Made by a program: the position numbers and the translations under genes | From: Loktanella sp. SALINAS62 | GTDB lineage: Bacteria > Pseudomonadota > Alphaproteobacteria > Rhodobacterales > Rhodobacteraceae | Assembly: GCF_018263905.1 (NCBI RefSeq) | Contig: NZ_JAAFZU010000023.1 | Coordinates: 280,476 to 344,475, forward strand | Reading direction: 5' to 3' | Length of the DNA: 64,000 bases | Part shown: piece after piece, positions 29,438 to 39,834 of the stretch | Layout: every line of letters begins with the position of its first letter | Position numbering within the stretch: the stretch's first letter is position 1 | Notes under the pieces: generated by a model | Seen by the model: only the letters and a program-made list of their open reading frames with translations | Told to the model about the DNA's origin: nothing | Database searches by the model: none

Positions 29438-31047
29438 TGGCCATTACATCCGCCAACCAGCTAGAGCTTTTGCAGACCGCAGAAGCCGTGGCGCGCGAAA
29501 AGAACATCGATCCCGGTCTGGTGGTCGAAGCGATGGAAGAATCGCTCGCCCGTGCGGCAAAGTCGCGCTACGGCGCCGAAATGGACATCCGCGTCAACAT
29601 CGACCGCAAGACCGGTCGTGCGACATTCACCCGTGTGCGCACGGTGGTGGATGAAGAAGAATACGAAAACTATCAGTCGCAGTTTACTGTCGAAACCGCC
29701 AAGGGCTATATCGAAGACCCCAAGGTCGGTGACACGCTGGTTGAACAGGTGCCGCCCGTGGAACTGGGCCGGATCGCCGCGCAATCGGCCAAGCAGGTGA
29801 TCCTGCAAAAGGTCCGCGAAGCAGAGCGCGACAAGCAATACGAAGAATTCAAGGACCGCGCAGGCACGATCATCAACGCGTTGGTCAAGCGCGAAGAATA
29901 CGGCAATGTCATCGTCGATGTGGGTTCCGGCGAAGCGATCCTGCGCCGCAACGAAAAGATCGGCCGCGAGGCATACCGCCCGAACGATCGCATCCGCTGC
30001 TACATCAAGGACGTGCGCCGCGAACAGCGCGGACCGCAGATCTTCTTGTCACGGACCGCGCCCGAATTCATGGCCGAGCTGTTCAAGATGGAAGTGCCGG
30101 AAATCTACGAAGGCATCATCGAAATCAAGGCGGTCGCCCGTGATCCCGGGTCGCGTGCCAAGATCGCTGTTATTTCCTATGATTCGGGAATCGACCCGGT
30201 CGGGGCCTGCGTCGGTATGCGCGGCAGCCGTGTGCAGGCCGTCGTGAACGAATTGCAGGGCGAAAAGATCGACATCATTCCCTGGAACGAAGACATGCCG
30301 ACGTTCCTAGTGAACGCGCTGCAACCCGCAGAGGTCAGCAAGGTCGTTCTGGACGAAGAAGCCGGCAAGATCGAAGTGGTCGTGCCCGACGAACAACTGT
30401 CGCTGGCGATTGGCCGTCGTGGCCAGAACGTGCGTCTGGCGTCGATGCTGACCGGTCTGGATATCGACATCCTGACCGAAGAAGAAGAATCAAAGCGTCG
30501 TCAGGCCGAATTCGAAGTGCGGACCAAACTGTTCATGGACACGCTGGATCTTGACGAATTCTTTGCCCAGTTGTTGGTGTCCGAAGGGTTCACCAACCTT
30601 GAAGAAGTCGCCTATGTCGAGGCAGAAGAGCTGCTGGTCATCGAAGGCGTCGACGACGACACCGCCAGCGAATTGCAGGCCCGTGCCCGCGATTATCTGG
30701 AAGCGCAGAACACCAAGGCACTGGAACGCGCCCGTGAACTGGGTGCCGAAGACAGCCTGATCGGTTTCGAAGGCCTGACCCCGCAGATGGTCGAAGCGCT
30801 GGCACAGGACGACGTCAAGACGCTGGAAGATTTTGCCACCTGTGCCGACTGGGAACTGGCGGGCGGCTGGACGATCGTGAACGGCGAACGCCACAAGGAT
30901 GAAGGTGCGTTGGAAAAATTCGACATCAGCCTTGAAGAAGCGCAGAACATGGTGATGACCGCGCGCGTGATGTTGGGCTGGGTCGATCCCGATGATCTTG
31001 TATCGGACGCAGAAGACACCGATATGCCAGAAGAGGCAGAGGCTTAA
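29437..31047 (+). CDS. nusA: transcription termination/antitermination factor NusA
   Basis: NusA binds RNA polymerase and modulates pausing, termination and antitermination. The 536-residue protein has the N-terminal polymerase-binding domain, an S1 domain (about 135-200), two KH domains (with VGACVGMRGSRVQAV and AIGRRGQNVRLAS), and two C-terminal acidic helix-hairpin-helix repeats, ending in an acidic tail. It starts in the rimP stop. All domains are present and in the usual order. Confidence 0.97.
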   Translation: MAITSANQLELLQTAEAVAREKNIDPGLVVEAMEESLARAAKSRYGAEMDIRVNIDRKTGRATFTRVRTVVDEEEYENYQSQFTVETAKGYIEDPKVGDTLVEQVPPVELGRIAAQSAKQVILQKVREAERDKQYEEFKDRAGTIINALVKREEYGNVIVDVGSGEAILRRNEKIGREAYRPNDRIRCYIKDVRREQRGPQIFLSRTAPEFMAELFKMEVPEIYEGIIEIKAVARDPGSRAKIAVISYDSGIDPVGACVGMRGSRVQAVVNELQGEKIDIIPWNEDMPTFLVNALQPAEVSKVVLDEEAGKIEVVVPDEQLSLAIGRRGQNVRLASMLTGLDIDILTEEEESKRRQAEFEVRTKLFMDTLDLDEFFAQLLVSEGFTNLEEVAYVEAEELLVIEGVDDDTASELQARARDYLEAQNTKALERARELGAEDSLIGFEGLTPQMVEALAQDDVKTLEDFATCADWELAGGWTIVNGERHKDEGALEKFDISLEEAQNMVMTARVMLGWVDPDDLVSDAEDTDMPEEAEA

Positions 31048-31063
31048 GCCTCTGACGTCAGAT

Positions 31064-31690
31064 ATGTCGCGCGGTGGAACAACTAAGAACCGGGAAGACG
31101 GCCCCGAACGTCGGTGCATCGTCACCGGCGAGACGGCCCCGAAATCGGGACTTATCCGCTTTGTCGTGGGGCCTGATCATGCGGTCGTGCCGGATGTGCT
31201 GGAAAAATTACCGGGGCGGGGCATCTATGTGGCATCGACCCGCGATGCACTTGATGCGGCCAAAAAGGGGCAATTCAGCCGATCCGCAAAACAGGCGGTG
31301 ACGGTGCCAGACGCCCTGACGGCAGAGGTGGAACGCCAGTTGTCCCGCCGGGTCGTCGATCTGATCGCAATGGCCCGCAAGGCCGGACTTGCGGTCTGTG
31401 GCTTCGAAAAGGTCAAGGGCTGGTTGGCAGGGGGCGCGCGTGTGCGTGTCCTGTTGCAAGCCGCCGATGGATCGGAACGAGGTAAGGCAAAACTTTGGAC
31501 CCCGGAAGGGGCCCGTTATTTCAACTGCCTGACGGGCGCCGAACTGGGTTTGGCATTTGGTCGGCAAAGTGTGATACATGGCGCGCTCGCCGCTGGCGGA
31601 ATTAGCGACCGTGTAGTAATGGAGGCCGCAAGACTGCGCGGCCTGCGCGAGATTGACGACAGCGATCCGGCTGTCGGGAAGGATATGTAG
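31064..31690 (+). CDS. YlxR-L7Ae fusion RNA-binding protein (DUF448)
   Basis: A 208-residue cytoplasmic protein. The N-terminal YlxR domain carries the conserved RRCIVTGE and PGRGIYV motifs; the C-terminal part (about 90-170) resembles an L7Ae/YlxQ RNA-binding fold (LIAMARKAGLAVCGFEKV). In many bacteria these are two genes, ylxR and ylxQ, between nusA and infB; in alphaproteobacteria they are commonly fused, as here. The exact role is unknown, though YlxR has been linked to RNase P and gene regulation elsewhere. It lies 16 bp after nusA and four bases before infB. Confidence 0.9.
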   Translation: MSRGGTTKNREDGPERRCIVTGETAPKSGLIRFVVGPDHAVVPDVLEKLPGRGIYVASTRDALDAAKKGQFSRSAKQAVTVPDALTAEVERQLSRRVVDLIAMARKAGLAVCGFEKVKGWLAGGARVRVLLQAADGSERGKAKLWTPEGARYFNCLTGAELGLAFGRQSVIHGALAAGGISDRVVMEAARLRGLREIDDSDPAVGKDM

Positions 31691-31694
31691 CTAG

Positions 31695-34181
31695 ATGAGC
31701 GATACTGACGGCAAGAAACCACTCGGCCTTGGCGGCTCTCGACCCAGCAACGTAAAGCAAAGCTTTTCGCATGGGCGGACCAAGAATGTTGTCGTGGAGA
31801 CCAAGCGCAAGCGCGTGGTCGTGCCGAAGCCCGGCGCGGCGAAAACAACGACGACAACCGGAACCCGGATCGGCGGTGATCCGTCGAAACGTCCTGCCGG
31901 CATTTCCGATGTCGAGCTGGAACGCCGGATGAAGGCGTTGGCGATGTCCAAGGCTCGTGAAGCCGAAGACAACGCAAAGCGTGAAGCCGAAGAAAAATCC
32001 CGCGCCGAAGAGCGCGAGCGCCGTCGTGCCGAAATCGAAGCCAAAGAGGCCGAGGATCGCGCACGCGAAGAGCGCGCCAAGGCGAAAGCTGCGGAAGAAG
32101 ACGAAAAGCGCCGCAAGGAAGAGGCCGCCAAGAACGCGCCTGCCCCCGCTGCTGCGCCGAACCCGGCTGCTGCTGCACCGGGCGAAACCGCCGTGTCGCG
32201 TCCGTCCGCCGCTCCGCGCAAGACCGATCGTGACCGCGATGTGAAACCGCGCGACAGCAAACCCGGCCGCAGCGACGATGGTCGCCGGTCCGGCAAGCTG
32301 ACCGTAAACGACGCTCTGCGCGGCGGTGCCGGTGGTCGTCCGAAATCCATGGCCGCCATGAAGCGCAAGCAGGAACGGAATCGCCAAAAGGCGATGGGCG
32401 GTCAGGTCGAGCGTGAAAAGGTCGTGCGCGACGTCCAGTTGCCCGAAGCGATCACTGTCGGTGAACTGGCGAACCGGATGGCCGAACGGACATCCGATAT
32501 CGTCAAATCGCTGATGCAGATGGGCATGATGGTCACGCAGACCGAAACCATCGATGCTGACACAGCGGAACTGCTGATCGAAGAATTCGGTCACCGTGTC
32601 GTGCGCGTGTCCGATTCCGACGTTGAACAGGTCATTGACCAGACCGAAGACAAGGCATCCGATCTCAAACCGCGTGCCCCGATCATCACGATCATGGGCC
32701 ACGTCGACCACGGCAAGACATCGCTGCTGGACGCCATTCGCAACGCACGCGTTGTCGCGGGCGAAGCGGGCGGGATCACCCAGCACATCGGTGCCTATCA
32801 GGTGATCACGAAATCGGGTCAGACGCTGTCGTTCCTGGATACACCGGGTCACGCCGCGTTCACCTCGATGCGGTCGCGCGGTGCGCAGGTCACGGATATC
32901 GTGGTGCTGGTGGTTGCAGCGGATGACGCTGTGATGCCGCAGACGATCGAAGCGATCAATCACGCCAAAGCGGCCAAGGTGCCGATGATCGTGGCCATCA
33001 ACAAGATGGACAAGCCCGCTGCCGACGCCAACAAGGTGCGTACGGATCTGCTGCAACACGAAGTCATCGTGGAAGCGATGTCCGGTGATGTGCAGGACGT
33101 CGAAGTGTCTGCCCAGACGGGTCAGGGGCTTGATGCGCTGTTGGACGCCATCGCGTTGCAGGCGGAAATTCTGGAACTGAAAGCCAACCCAGACCGCGCT
33201 GCCATGGGTGCCGTGATCGAGGCGCAGCTGGACGTGGGCCGTGGCCCCGTTGCGACGGTTCTGGTGCAGAACGGCACGTTGAGGCAGGGCGATATCTTTG
33301 TCGTCGGTGAACAATGGGGCAAGGTCCGTGCGCTGATCGACGACAAGGGCGACCGCATCAAGGAAGCCGGCCCGTCCGTCCCGGTCGAGGTTCTGGGTCT
33401 GAACGGAACGCCAGAAGCAGGCGACGTGCTGAACGTGACCGAAACCGAATCGCAAGCCCGCGAAATTGCGGACTATCGTGCGCAGGTCGCCAAGGACAAG
33501 CGCGCCGCATTGGGTGCCGCCACGACGCTGGAACAGCTAATGGCAAACGCAAAGGCGAACGCAAACGTCAACGAACTGCCTATTCTGGTGAAAGCCGATG
33601 TGCAGGGGTCAGCCGAAGCCATCGTTCAGGCGATGGAAAAGATCGGCAACGACGAAGTCCGCGTGCGCGTGCTGCATTCGGGCGTGGGTGCGATCACCGA
33701 AACCGATATCGGTCTTGCCGAAGCATCCGGCGCGCCGGTGTTCGGGTTCAACGTCCGTGCCAACGCCACGGCGCGGAACACCGCCAACCAAAAGGGCGTG
33801 GAGATCCGTTATTACTCGGTCATCTATGACCTTGTGGACGACGTGAAAGCCGCGGCCTCTGGCCTGCTGAGCGCGGAAATCCGCGAAAAGTTCATCGGTT
33901 ACGCGAACATCAAGGAAGTGTTCAAGGTGACCGGTATCGGCAAGGTCGCGGGTTGTCTGGTGACCGAAGGCGTTGCCCGCCGGTCCGCCGGTGTCCGTCT
34001 GCTGCGCGACAACGTGGTCATCCACGAAGGCACGCTGAAAACGCTGAAGCGCTTCAAGGACGAAGTGGCAGAGGTCCAGTCGGGTCAGGAATGCGGTATG
34101 GCGTTTGAAAACTACGAAGACGTCCGCGAAGGTGACGTGATCGAAATCTTCGAACGCGAATCGGTCGAACGGTCGCTTTGA
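31695..34181 (+). CDS. infB: translation initiation factor IF-2
   Basis: IF-2 is the GTPase that places initiator tRNA on the 30S subunit and promotes 50S joining. The 828-residue protein has a long charged N-terminal region (about 30-240, rich in Lys, Glu and Ala, likely coiled coil and disordered), the IF2_N domain, then the G domain with GHVDHGKT at 335-342, DTPGH and NKMD. The domain II, III and IV regions follow. The stop is followed by a strong terminator, which marks the end of the operon. Confidence 0.97.
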   Translation: MSDTDGKKPLGLGGSRPSNVKQSFSHGRTKNVVVETKRKRVVVPKPGAAKTTTTTGTRIGGDPSKRPAGISDVELERRMKALAMSKAREAEDNAKREAEEKSRAEERERRRAEIEAKEAEDRAREERAKAKAAEEDEKRRKEEAAKNAPAPAAAPNPAAAAPGETAVSRPSAAPRKTDRDRDVKPRDSKPGRSDDGRRSGKLTVNDALRGGAGGRPKSMAAMKRKQERNRQKAMGGQVEREKVVRDVQLPEAITVGELANRMAERTSDIVKSLMQMGMMVTQTETIDADTAELLIEEFGHRVVRVSDSDVEQVIDQTEDKASDLKPRAPIITIMGHVDHGKTSLLDAIRNARVVAGEAGGITQHIGAYQVITKSGQTLSFLDTPGHAAFTSMRSRGAQVTDIVVLVVAADDAVMPQTIEAINHAKAAKVPMIVAINKMDKPAADANKVRTDLLQHEVIVEAMSGDVQDVEVSAQTGQGLDALLDAIALQAEILELKANPDRAAMGAVIEAQLDVGRGPVATVLVQNGTLRQGDIFVVGEQWGKVRALIDDKGDRIKEAGPSVPVEVLGLNGTPEAGDVLNVTETESQAREIADYRAQVAKDKRAALGAATTLEQLMANAKANANVNELPILVKADVQGSAEAIVQAMEKIGNDEVRVRVLHSGVGAITETDIGLAEASGAPVFGFNVRANATARNTANQKGVEIRYYSVIYDLVDDVKAAASGLLSAEIREKFIGYANIKEVFKVTGIGKVAGCLVTEGVARRSAGVRLLRDNVVIHEGTLKTLKRFKDEVAEVQSGQECGMAFENYEDVREGDVIEIFERESVERSL

Positions 34182-34199
34182 ACCGGTCTTCTTGAAAAT

Positions 34200-34229
34200 A
34201 CGGCCCGCAGGAGAAATCCTGCGGGCCGT
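34200..34229 (+). terminator. terminator of the rimP-infB operon
   Basis: A 13-bp perfect stem (ACGGCCCGCAGGA / TCCTGCGGGCCGT) closed by a GAAA tetraloop, 18 bases after the infB stop, followed by TTGCGTTTG. The T-run is interrupted but the stem is very strong. Confidence 0.85.
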
Positions 34230-34319
34230 TTGCGTTTGTCAGTGCGGGATGGAAAATTTGCCGTGCGTTGCAGGCACCGCGTTCTGAGTTGTTTGAAAAC
34301 CCCGACAAGCGTTGCCGCG

Positions 34320-34718
34320 CTAGATCCAGTCGCGCAGAATCGGGATCAGCGGAATGTCGGCGGGTGGCATGGGATAGTCGCGCAATTCGTTGGCGCGGAC
34401 CCATTTCAACGTCTGGCCTTCACGCCCGGTCGGTGTGCCGTTCCATTTGCGGCAGGCGAACAGCGGCATCAGCAAATGAAAATCATCGTAGCTGTGCGAT
34501 GCGAACGTCAGCGGTGCAAGGCACGATGCCCAGGTGTCGATGCCCAACTCTTCTTGCAGTTCGCGGATCAGGGCGATTTCCGGTGTTTCGCCCGGATCAA
34601 CCTTGCCGCCGGGAAATTCCCAAAGTCCCGCCAGCGATTTGCCTTTGGGGCGTTGGGCCAGCAGCACGCGTCCGTCGACATCGATCAACGCAACGGCAGA
34701 GACGAGGACTGTCTTCAC
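34320..34718 (-). CDS. mutT: MutT 8-oxo-dGTP diphosphatase
   Basis: A 132-residue Nudix enzyme that removes oxidised dGTP from the nucleotide pool, preventing A:T to C:G mutations. The Nudix box runs from 38 to 60 (GGKVDPGETPEIAL, then RELQEELGI), and the N-terminal AQRPKGKSLAGLWEFPGG is typical of MutT. The start codon is GTG at 34718, overlapping the argJ stop as GTGA; no ATG is available at the family start. It is the last gene of a minus-strand group with argJ and the PpiC foldase. Confidence 0.92.
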   Translation of the reverse strand: MKTVLVSAVALIDVDGRVLLAQRPKGKSLAGLWEFPGGKVDPGETPEIALIRELQEELGIDTWASCLAPLTFASHSYDDFHLLMPLFACRKWNGTPTGREGQTLKWVRANELRDYPMPPADIPLIPILRDWI

Positions 34719-35926
34719 GACCGGTAATCTGCATTGATCCGGATATATTCGTGGGTCAGATCGCAGGTCCAGACAGTGCAGGCACCGTCGCCCAAACCCA
34801 GATCGATCCCGATCGTCAGGTCCGCGTTTTTCATATAGGCGGCGCAATCGGATTCCGAATAATCGGGGGACCGCCAGCCATTTTCGGCAAGCGTCAGATC
34901 ACCCAGCTTGATTGTCAGGCGGTCACGGTCGGCCTGCGCGCCGGATTTGCCGACGGCCATGACGATGCGGCCCCAGTTCGGATCTTCGCCCGCGATCGCG
35001 GTTTTCACTAGCGGGCTGTTCGCGGTCGCCATCGCCACCAGCCGGGCATCGGAATCCGACTCAGCGCCGGTGACCGCGACGGTCACGAATTTTGTCGCAC
35101 CTTCGCCGTCGCGCACGACTTGATGTGACAGATCCAGCATGACGGAATGCAGTGCATCCTCGAACGCGGGGTTCCCCGCGACATCGACACCGCTGGCGCC
35201 GGTTGCCGCCAGCATCAGGCTGTCGGACGTTGATGTATCGCTATCGACGGTGATGTTGTTGAATGTCCGGTCGGTCAGGCGTGCCAGCATCGGTTGCAGC
35301 ACGTCATAGGCGCAGACCGCATCGGTAAAGATATAGACCAGCATGGTCGCCATGTCGGGCGCAATCATGCCCGACCCCTTTGCGATACCTGCAATCTGCA
35401 CATCCTGTCCGTCGATCGTCACGGTCCTGGTCGCGCCCTTTGCAAAGGTGTCGGTCGTCATGATCGCGCGGGCTGCGTCACCGATCCCGTTGGGTGACAT
35501 GCTGTCCGTCAACGTGGTCAATGACGCGATGATGCGGTCATGGGGCAGGGGTTCACCGATCACGCCGGTGGACGCGGTAAAAACGCGGTCCTGCGCCACG
35601 CCTGTCGCATCGGATACCGCTGCACAGATCGCATCGACCGATCCTGTGCCCGCCCGCCCGGTAAAGGCGTTGGAATTGCCGGAATTCACCAAAATCGCGG
35701 CGGGGCCGGTCCCCGCGCCCAGTTTGGCCTGACAGTCCAGCACAGGGGCGGACCGGGTCGCGGAGCGGGTGAACACACCGGCGACTGTGCTACCGTCTGT
35801 CAGCAACGCCAGCATCACGTCGGTCCGGTTCTTGTATTTCACCCCCGCCTGCGCCGCAGCAAAGGTGACGCCGTCAATGACGGGTAAGTCGGGAAAGGCT
35901 GCAGGTGCAAGCGGGGACAATGGCAT
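34715..35926 (-). CDS. argJ: bifunctional glutamate N-acetyltransferase / amino-acid acetyltransferase
   Basis: ArgJ transfers the acetyl group from N-acetylornithine to glutamate (and, in bifunctional forms, from acetyl-CoA), cycling acetyl groups in arginine synthesis. The 403-residue precursor has the self-cleavage site KGSGMIAPDMATML, with cleavage expected between Ala193 and Thr194. ILVNSGNSNAFTG is also conserved. It starts one base after the PpiC foldase stop codon and overlaps mutT at its end. Confidence 0.96.
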   Translation of the reverse strand: MPLSPLAPAAFPDLPVIDGVTFAAAQAGVKYKNRTDVMLALLTDGSTVAGVFTRSATRSAPVLDCQAKLGAGTGPAAILVNSGNSNAFTGRAGTGSVDAICAAVSDATGVAQDRVFTASTGVIGEPLPHDRIIASLTTLTDSMSPNGIGDAARAIMTTDTFAKGATRTVTIDGQDVQIAGIAKGSGMIAPDMATMLVYIFTDAVCAYDVLQPMLARLTDRTFNNITVDSDTSTSDSLMLAATGASGVDVAGNPAFEDALHSVMLDLSHQVVRDGEGATKFVTVAVTGAESDSDARLVAMATANSPLVKTAIAGEDPNWGRIVMAVGKSGAQADRDRLTIKLGDLTLAENGWRSPDYSESDCAAYMKNADLTIGIDLGLGDGACTVWTCDLTHEYIRINADYRS

Positions 35927-35927
35927 A

Positions 35928-36770
35928 TCAGGGTTCCAGCAGTTCGAGGTTGTTCAGCACCTGAGGGTCGAAGGCGCCTTCTTCCGGCAGAGTGATCTCG
36001 GTCGCTGCGCGCAATTCGTCGATCCGGCTGGTGATGGCCTCTTGCTGGATTTCACCGCGGATTTCGTCGCGCACGGCATCCAATGCTGGCGCTTCGACCG
36101 GGCGTGTTTCGTTCAGCTTGATCACGTGCCAGCCGAATTGGGTCTGGACGGGGTCGGATACGGCACCGACGTCCATCCCGGTGACCGCTTCTTCGAATTC
36201 AGCGACCATCGCACCCGGTCCGAACCAACCCAGTTCACCGCCAGTCGGGCCGGACGGACCCGTGGACAATTCCTGTGCCAATGCAGCGAAATCTTCACCT
36301 GACTGCGCGCGTTCCGCAGCGGCCTGTGCTTCTTCTTCGGTTTCGACCAGCAGGTGGCTGGCATTGTATTCCGTTGTTGGGTTGGCTTCGAATTCTGCGA
36401 CGATTTCGTCATAGCGCGCCTGCACGGCTTCGTCCGTGACGGCATTTTCGCTGATCTGGGTGATGACCTCACCGGCCTTGAGAGAGCGTTCTTCGTTGGT
36501 CAGCGCCATGTCGACCCGGAACGGAACGTCTTCCAGTTGTTCGGACAGCAGTTGCTGCTGGACCAACTGGTCAACGATACCCTGAAACAGGACATCAGGC
36601 GGGAACTGGTCATATTGTTCAGGCAGGCTGGCGCGGGCAATGATCATTTCGCCAAGCGTGATGTCAGTGTCGCCGACGGTGGCGACAACGGTGGATGCGT
36701 CCTGTGCCGAAGCCGTCTGTGCGGTCATGGCGATGGCGGCTGCGCCCATCAGCGCGGATAGTCTGGTCAT
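35928..36770 (-). CDS. periplasmic peptidyl-prolyl isomerase, PpiC/parvulin type
   Basis: A 280-residue exported foldase. The signal peptide (about 1-22, ending ASA-QD) is followed by a SurA-like N-terminal helical part and a parvulin domain (about 135-230) with ASHLLVETEEEA, GGELGWFGPGAMV and QFGWHVIKL motifs. It should help fold outer-membrane or periplasmic proteins. ATG at 36770 is supported by AAAGGAC upstream. It is divergent from secA, an interesting pairing of export motor and export foldase. The gap to argJ is one base. Confidence 0.92.
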   Translation of the reverse strand: MTRLSALMGAAAIAMTAQTASAQDASTVVATVGDTDITLGEMIIARASLPEQYDQFPPDVLFQGIVDQLVQQQLLSEQLEDVPFRVDMALTNEERSLKAGEVITQISENAVTDEAVQARYDEIVAEFEANPTTEYNASHLLVETEEEAQAAAERAQSGEDFAALAQELSTGPSGPTGGELGWFGPGAMVAEFEEAVTGMDVGAVSDPVQTQFGWHVIKLNETRPVEAPALDAVRDEIRGEIQQEAITSRIDELRAATEITLPEEGAFDPQVLNNLELLEP

Positions 36771-36812
36771 AGTCTTTTGTCCTTTGTGCGTGGCGCCCAA
36801 GGGGGGCGCACG

Positions 36813-36841
36813 TTGACAGTGCAGGGTCCGCCCCTTACATC
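36813..36841 (+). promoter_or_regulatory. candidate secA promoter
   Basis: A consensus -35 TTGACA (36813-36818) is followed by a 17-base spacer and TACATC (36836-36841). Transcription from about 36848 would leave a leader of some 110 bases before secA. Confidence 0.5.
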
Positions 36842-36880
36842 GGCTCAAAGCCGACAGGGGGCAGGTCTTGGGCCCTGTTT
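36841..36880 (+). promoter_or_regulatory. tandem hairpins at the start of the secA leader
   Basis: CGGCT / AGCCG (36841-36845, 36849-36853) is followed at once by ACAGGG / CCCTGT (36854-36859, 36873-36878) and then TTT interrupted by A. The second resembles a weak terminator. The first overlaps the predicted transcription start, so the true leader may contain only the second. A control role is speculative. Confidence 0.3.
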
Positions 36881-36958
36881 AGGGGCGCATGCGACAGCCT
36901 TCAAGCAACCTCCTCTGTCAATCGGATCACATGGGCGGCAATCGCCTGCGGAGAATAT

Positions 36959-39661
36959 ATGCTGGGTCTTGGAACCATTACCAAAAAGGTCTTCGGGACC
37001 TCCAACGACCGCAAGGTCAAATCCGCGCGCCCGCTGGTCGCCAAGATCAACGAACTGGAACCCGAATTCACCGCGTTGTCCGACGAAGACATCCTTGCCC
37101 GGACGCGGTCCCTGCAGGAACGTGCCCGCAACGGCGAAAGCCTGGACGATCTGTTGCCCGAAGCCTTTGCCAACTGCCGCGAAGCTGCGCGCCGCGCGCT
37201 GGGTCTGCGGGCATTCGACACCCAGTTGATGGGCGGGATTTTTCTGCATCAGGGCAATATCGCAGAAATGAAGACGGGCGAGGGTAAAACCCTTGTCGCG
37301 ACCTTTCCGGCCTATCTGAACGCACTGTCCGGCAAGGGCGTGCATATCGTGACGGTCAACGATTATCTGGCGCGCCGTGACGCGGACTGGATGGCAAAGG
37401 TTTATGGTGCGCTGGGACTGACGACCGGGGTTGTGGTGCCGCAGCAACCGGACGCCGAAAAAAGCCATGCCTACCAGTGCGATGTCACCTATGCCACGAA
37501 CAACGAGCTGGGTTTCGATTATCTGCGCGACAACATGAAGTCGGAATTGAAGCAGATGTATCAGCGTCCGCACAATTTTGCGATTGTGGACGAGGTCGAC
37601 AGCATCCTGATCGACGAAGCCCGGACGCCGCTGATCATCTCTGGTCCTGCGCAGGACCGGTCGGAAATGTACCGCGAAATCGACAAGATCGTGCCGGGTA
37701 TTCTGGATGAGCATTTTACGCTGGACGAAAAAACCCGCCAGGTCACCTATACCGACGAAGGCAACGATTTCATCGAGGACGCGCTGTCTAAATCGGGCCA
37801 ATTGCCCGATGGCCAATCCCTGTACGATCCCGAAAGTGCATCGCTGGTCCATCACGTCAATCAGGCTTTGCGGGCGCACAAGCTGTTCACCAAGGACAAG
37901 GATTACATCGTCCGTGACGATGATGTGGTGCTGATCGACGAATTCACTGGCCGCATGATGACCGGGCGGCGTCTGTCCGACGGTCTGCACCAAGCCATCG
38001 AAGCGAAAGAGGGCGTCAAGATCCGGCCCGAAAACGTGACACTCGCCTCTGTCACCTTTCAGAACTATTTCCGGCTGTATGACAAGCTGGCAGGCATGAC
38101 AGGCACCGCCCTGACCGAAGCGGACGAATTTCGGGAAATCTATCGCCTTGGCGTGGTCGAGGTGCCGACGAACCGGCCCATCGCGCGGCAGGACGAACAC
38201 GATCAGGTTTACCGCACGGCGCAGGAAAAATTTGCGGGTGTGGTCGACGAAATCAAACTGGCCTATGCCAAGGGTCAGCCGGTGCTCGTTGGAACGACAT
38301 CCATCGAAAAGTCGGAATTCCTGTCGCAGTTGCTGACCAAGGAAAACATTACCCACAACGTCCTGAACGCGCGCCAGCACGAACAGGAAGCCCAGATCAT
38401 CGCGGACGCGGGCAAGGTGGGGGCCGTGACCATCGCCACCAACATGGCCGGGCGCGGCACCGACATCCAACTGGGTGGCAACGTCGAGATAAAGGTGCAG
38501 GAATCGCTGACCGCCGATCCCGATGCCGACCCCGATGCGCTGCGCCAGCGGATCAACGCGGAACACGAAAGCGAAAAGAACAAGGTGCTGGAAGCCGGTG
38601 GCCTGTTCGTTCTGGCGACCGAACGCCATGAAAGCCGCCGGATCGACAACCAGCTGCGTGGCCGGTCCGGGCGTCAGGGCGACCCCGGTCGTTCGGTGTT
38701 CTTTTTGTCGCTCGAAGACGATCTGATGCGGATTTTCGGGTCCGAGCGTCTGGAAAAAGTGCTGTCGACGCTGGGCATGAAAGAGGGCGAAGCGATCATC
38801 CACCCATGGGTGAACAAGTCGCTAGAACGTGCGCAAGCCAAGGTCGAAGGCCGCAACTTTGACATCCGCAAGCAGTTGCTGAAATACGATGACGTGATGA
38901 ACGAGCAGCGCAAGGTCATCTTTGGCCAGCGCCGCGAAATCATGGAAGCGCAGGATCTGTCCGAAATCACCAGCGACATGCGCCATCAGGTGATCGAAGA
39001 CATGGTCGATGAGCATATGCCCGAACGGTCCTATGCCGATCAGTGGGATCTGGACGGACTGGATGCAGAGGTAAAGCGCGTGCTGGGGATCGACGTGCCC
39101 GTGCTGACATGGGGCGAAGAAGAAGGCGTCGACAACGCGATCATGCGCGAACGGCTTGAAGCCGCCAGTGACGAAGCGATGGGCAAAAAGGAAGAATCCT
39201 TTGGTGCGGAAACCATGCGCAGCGTCGAAAAGCAGATCCTGCTGCAGACGATTGACAGCAAGTGGCGTGAACACTTGATCACGCTGGAACATCTGCGGTC
39301 TGTCGTTGGCTTTCGGGGGTATGCACAACGTGATCCGCTGAACGAATACAAGACCGAAGGTTTTCAGCTGTTCGAACGCCTGCTGGACGGTCTGCGGATC
39401 GACGTGACGGAAAAGCTGGCACAGATCCAGCCGATGTCGCCGGAACAGCAACAGCAACTGATCGCCCAAATGAAAGCACAGGCCGCAGCGCGCGAAGACA
39501 GTGCTGTGGAACGTGCAACATCCGCCAAGACAGCAGGCGATGCGTCAGCACGTGACGGTTTCGTCGAAGACGATCCCAAAACATGGGGCAACCCGGCACG
39601 TAACGATGCGTGCCCCTGTGGATCGGGCAAGAAGTTCAAACATTGCCACGGGCGCGTTTGA
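36959..39661 (+). CDS. secA: preprotein translocase ATPase SecA
   Basis: SecA drives unfolded preproteins through SecYEG. The 900-residue protein shows the Walker A region (MKTGEGKT), [14 protein letters not shown], the helicase motif NMAGRGTDI and RSGRQGDPG. It ends with an SEC-C zinc motif (CPCGSG then HCHG), which binds SecB and phospholipids. ATG at 36959 is preceded by GGAG. It is transcribed away from a periplasmic foldase and upstream of two exported proteins. Confidence 0.98.
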   Translation: MLGLGTITKKVFGTSNDRKVKSARPLVAKINELEPEFTALSDEDILARTRSLQERARNGESLDDLLPEAFANCREAARRALGLRAFDTQLMGGIFLHQGNIAEMKTGEGKTLVATFPAYLNALSGKGVHIVTVNDYLARRDADWMAKVYGALGLTTGVVVPQQPDAEKSHAYQCDVTYATNNELGFDYLRDNMKSELKQMYQRPHNFAIVDEVDSILIDEARTPLIISGPAQDRSEMYREIDKIVPGILDEHFTLDEKTRQVTYTDEGNDFIEDALSKSGQLPDGQSLYDPESASLVHHVNQALRAHKLFTKDKDYIVRDDDVVLIDEFTGRMMTGRRLSDGLHQAIEAKEGVKIRPENVTLASVTFQNYFRLYDKLAGMTGTALTEADEFREIYRLGVVEVPTNRPIARQDEHDQVYRTAQEKFAGVVDEIKLAYAKGQPVLVGTTSIEKSEFLSQLLTKENITHNVLNARQHEQEAQIIADAGKVGAVTIATNMAGRGTDIQLGGNVEIKVQESLTADPDADPDALRQRINAEHESEKNKVLEAGGLFVLATERHESRRIDNQLRGRSGRQGDPGRSVFFLSLEDDLMRIFGSERLEKVLSTLGMKEGEAIIHPWVNKSLERAQAKVEGRNFDIRKQLLKYDDVMNEQRKVIFGQRREIMEAQDLSEITSDMRHQVIEDMVDEHMPERSYADQWDLDGLDAEVKRVLGIDVPVLTWGEEEGVDNAIMRERLEAASDEAMGKKEESFGAETMRSVEKQILLQTIDSKWREHLITLEHLRSVVGFRGYAQRDPLNEYKTEGFQLFERLLDGLRIDVTEKLAQIQPMSPEQQQQLIAQMKAQAAAREDSAVERATSAKTAGDASARDGFVEDDPKTWGNPARNDACPCGSGKKFKHCHGRV

Positions 39662-39701
39662 CGCCGTCGCGCTGACCTGAAATCACGAAGCCAAACCTAG
39701 C

Positions 39702-39729
39702 ATGCAGCGCCCCACGACGGGTGCTGCAT
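39702..39729 (+). terminator. hairpin downstream of secA
   Basis: A 10-bp stem (ATGCAGCGCC / GGTGCTGCAT, one G-T pair) with an 8-base loop, 40 bases after secA. There is no T-run, so it may be a Rho-assisted or processing site rather than a classical terminator. Confidence 0.4.
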
Positions 39730-39735
39730 CGCGGA

Positions 39736-39752
39736 TGGCCACGTTATGGCCA
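39736..39752. promoter_or_regulatory. operator-like repeat TGGCCA-N5-TGGCCA
   Basis: Two copies of the palindrome TGGCCA are separated by CGTTA, about 83 bases before the start of the secreted protein gene at 39835. The size fits a dimeric regulator site, but no cognate regulator is suggested. Confidence 0.2.
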
Positions 39753-39834
39753 CATGTTTTGCCATATTGCATCATTCTAGGGACACCTTTGTCCTGCACT
39801 TCTGGCGCCAGAGTTTGCAGGCAAGGATTTCGCG

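Noticed and set aside
31602..33455. 617-residue open frame opposite infB
   Set aside because: Antisense shadow; Ala/Ser/Arg and Phe/Gly repeats mirror the charged N-terminal region of IF-2.
34266..34280. 15-base repeat CGTTGCAGGCACCGC, also at 63971-63985
   Set aside because: A few 15-base matches are expected by chance in 64 kb; flanking bases differ, so it is not a mobile repeat.
36845..38803. 652-residue open frame opposite secA
   Set aside because: Antisense of secA, no recognisable domain and no ribosome-binding site.
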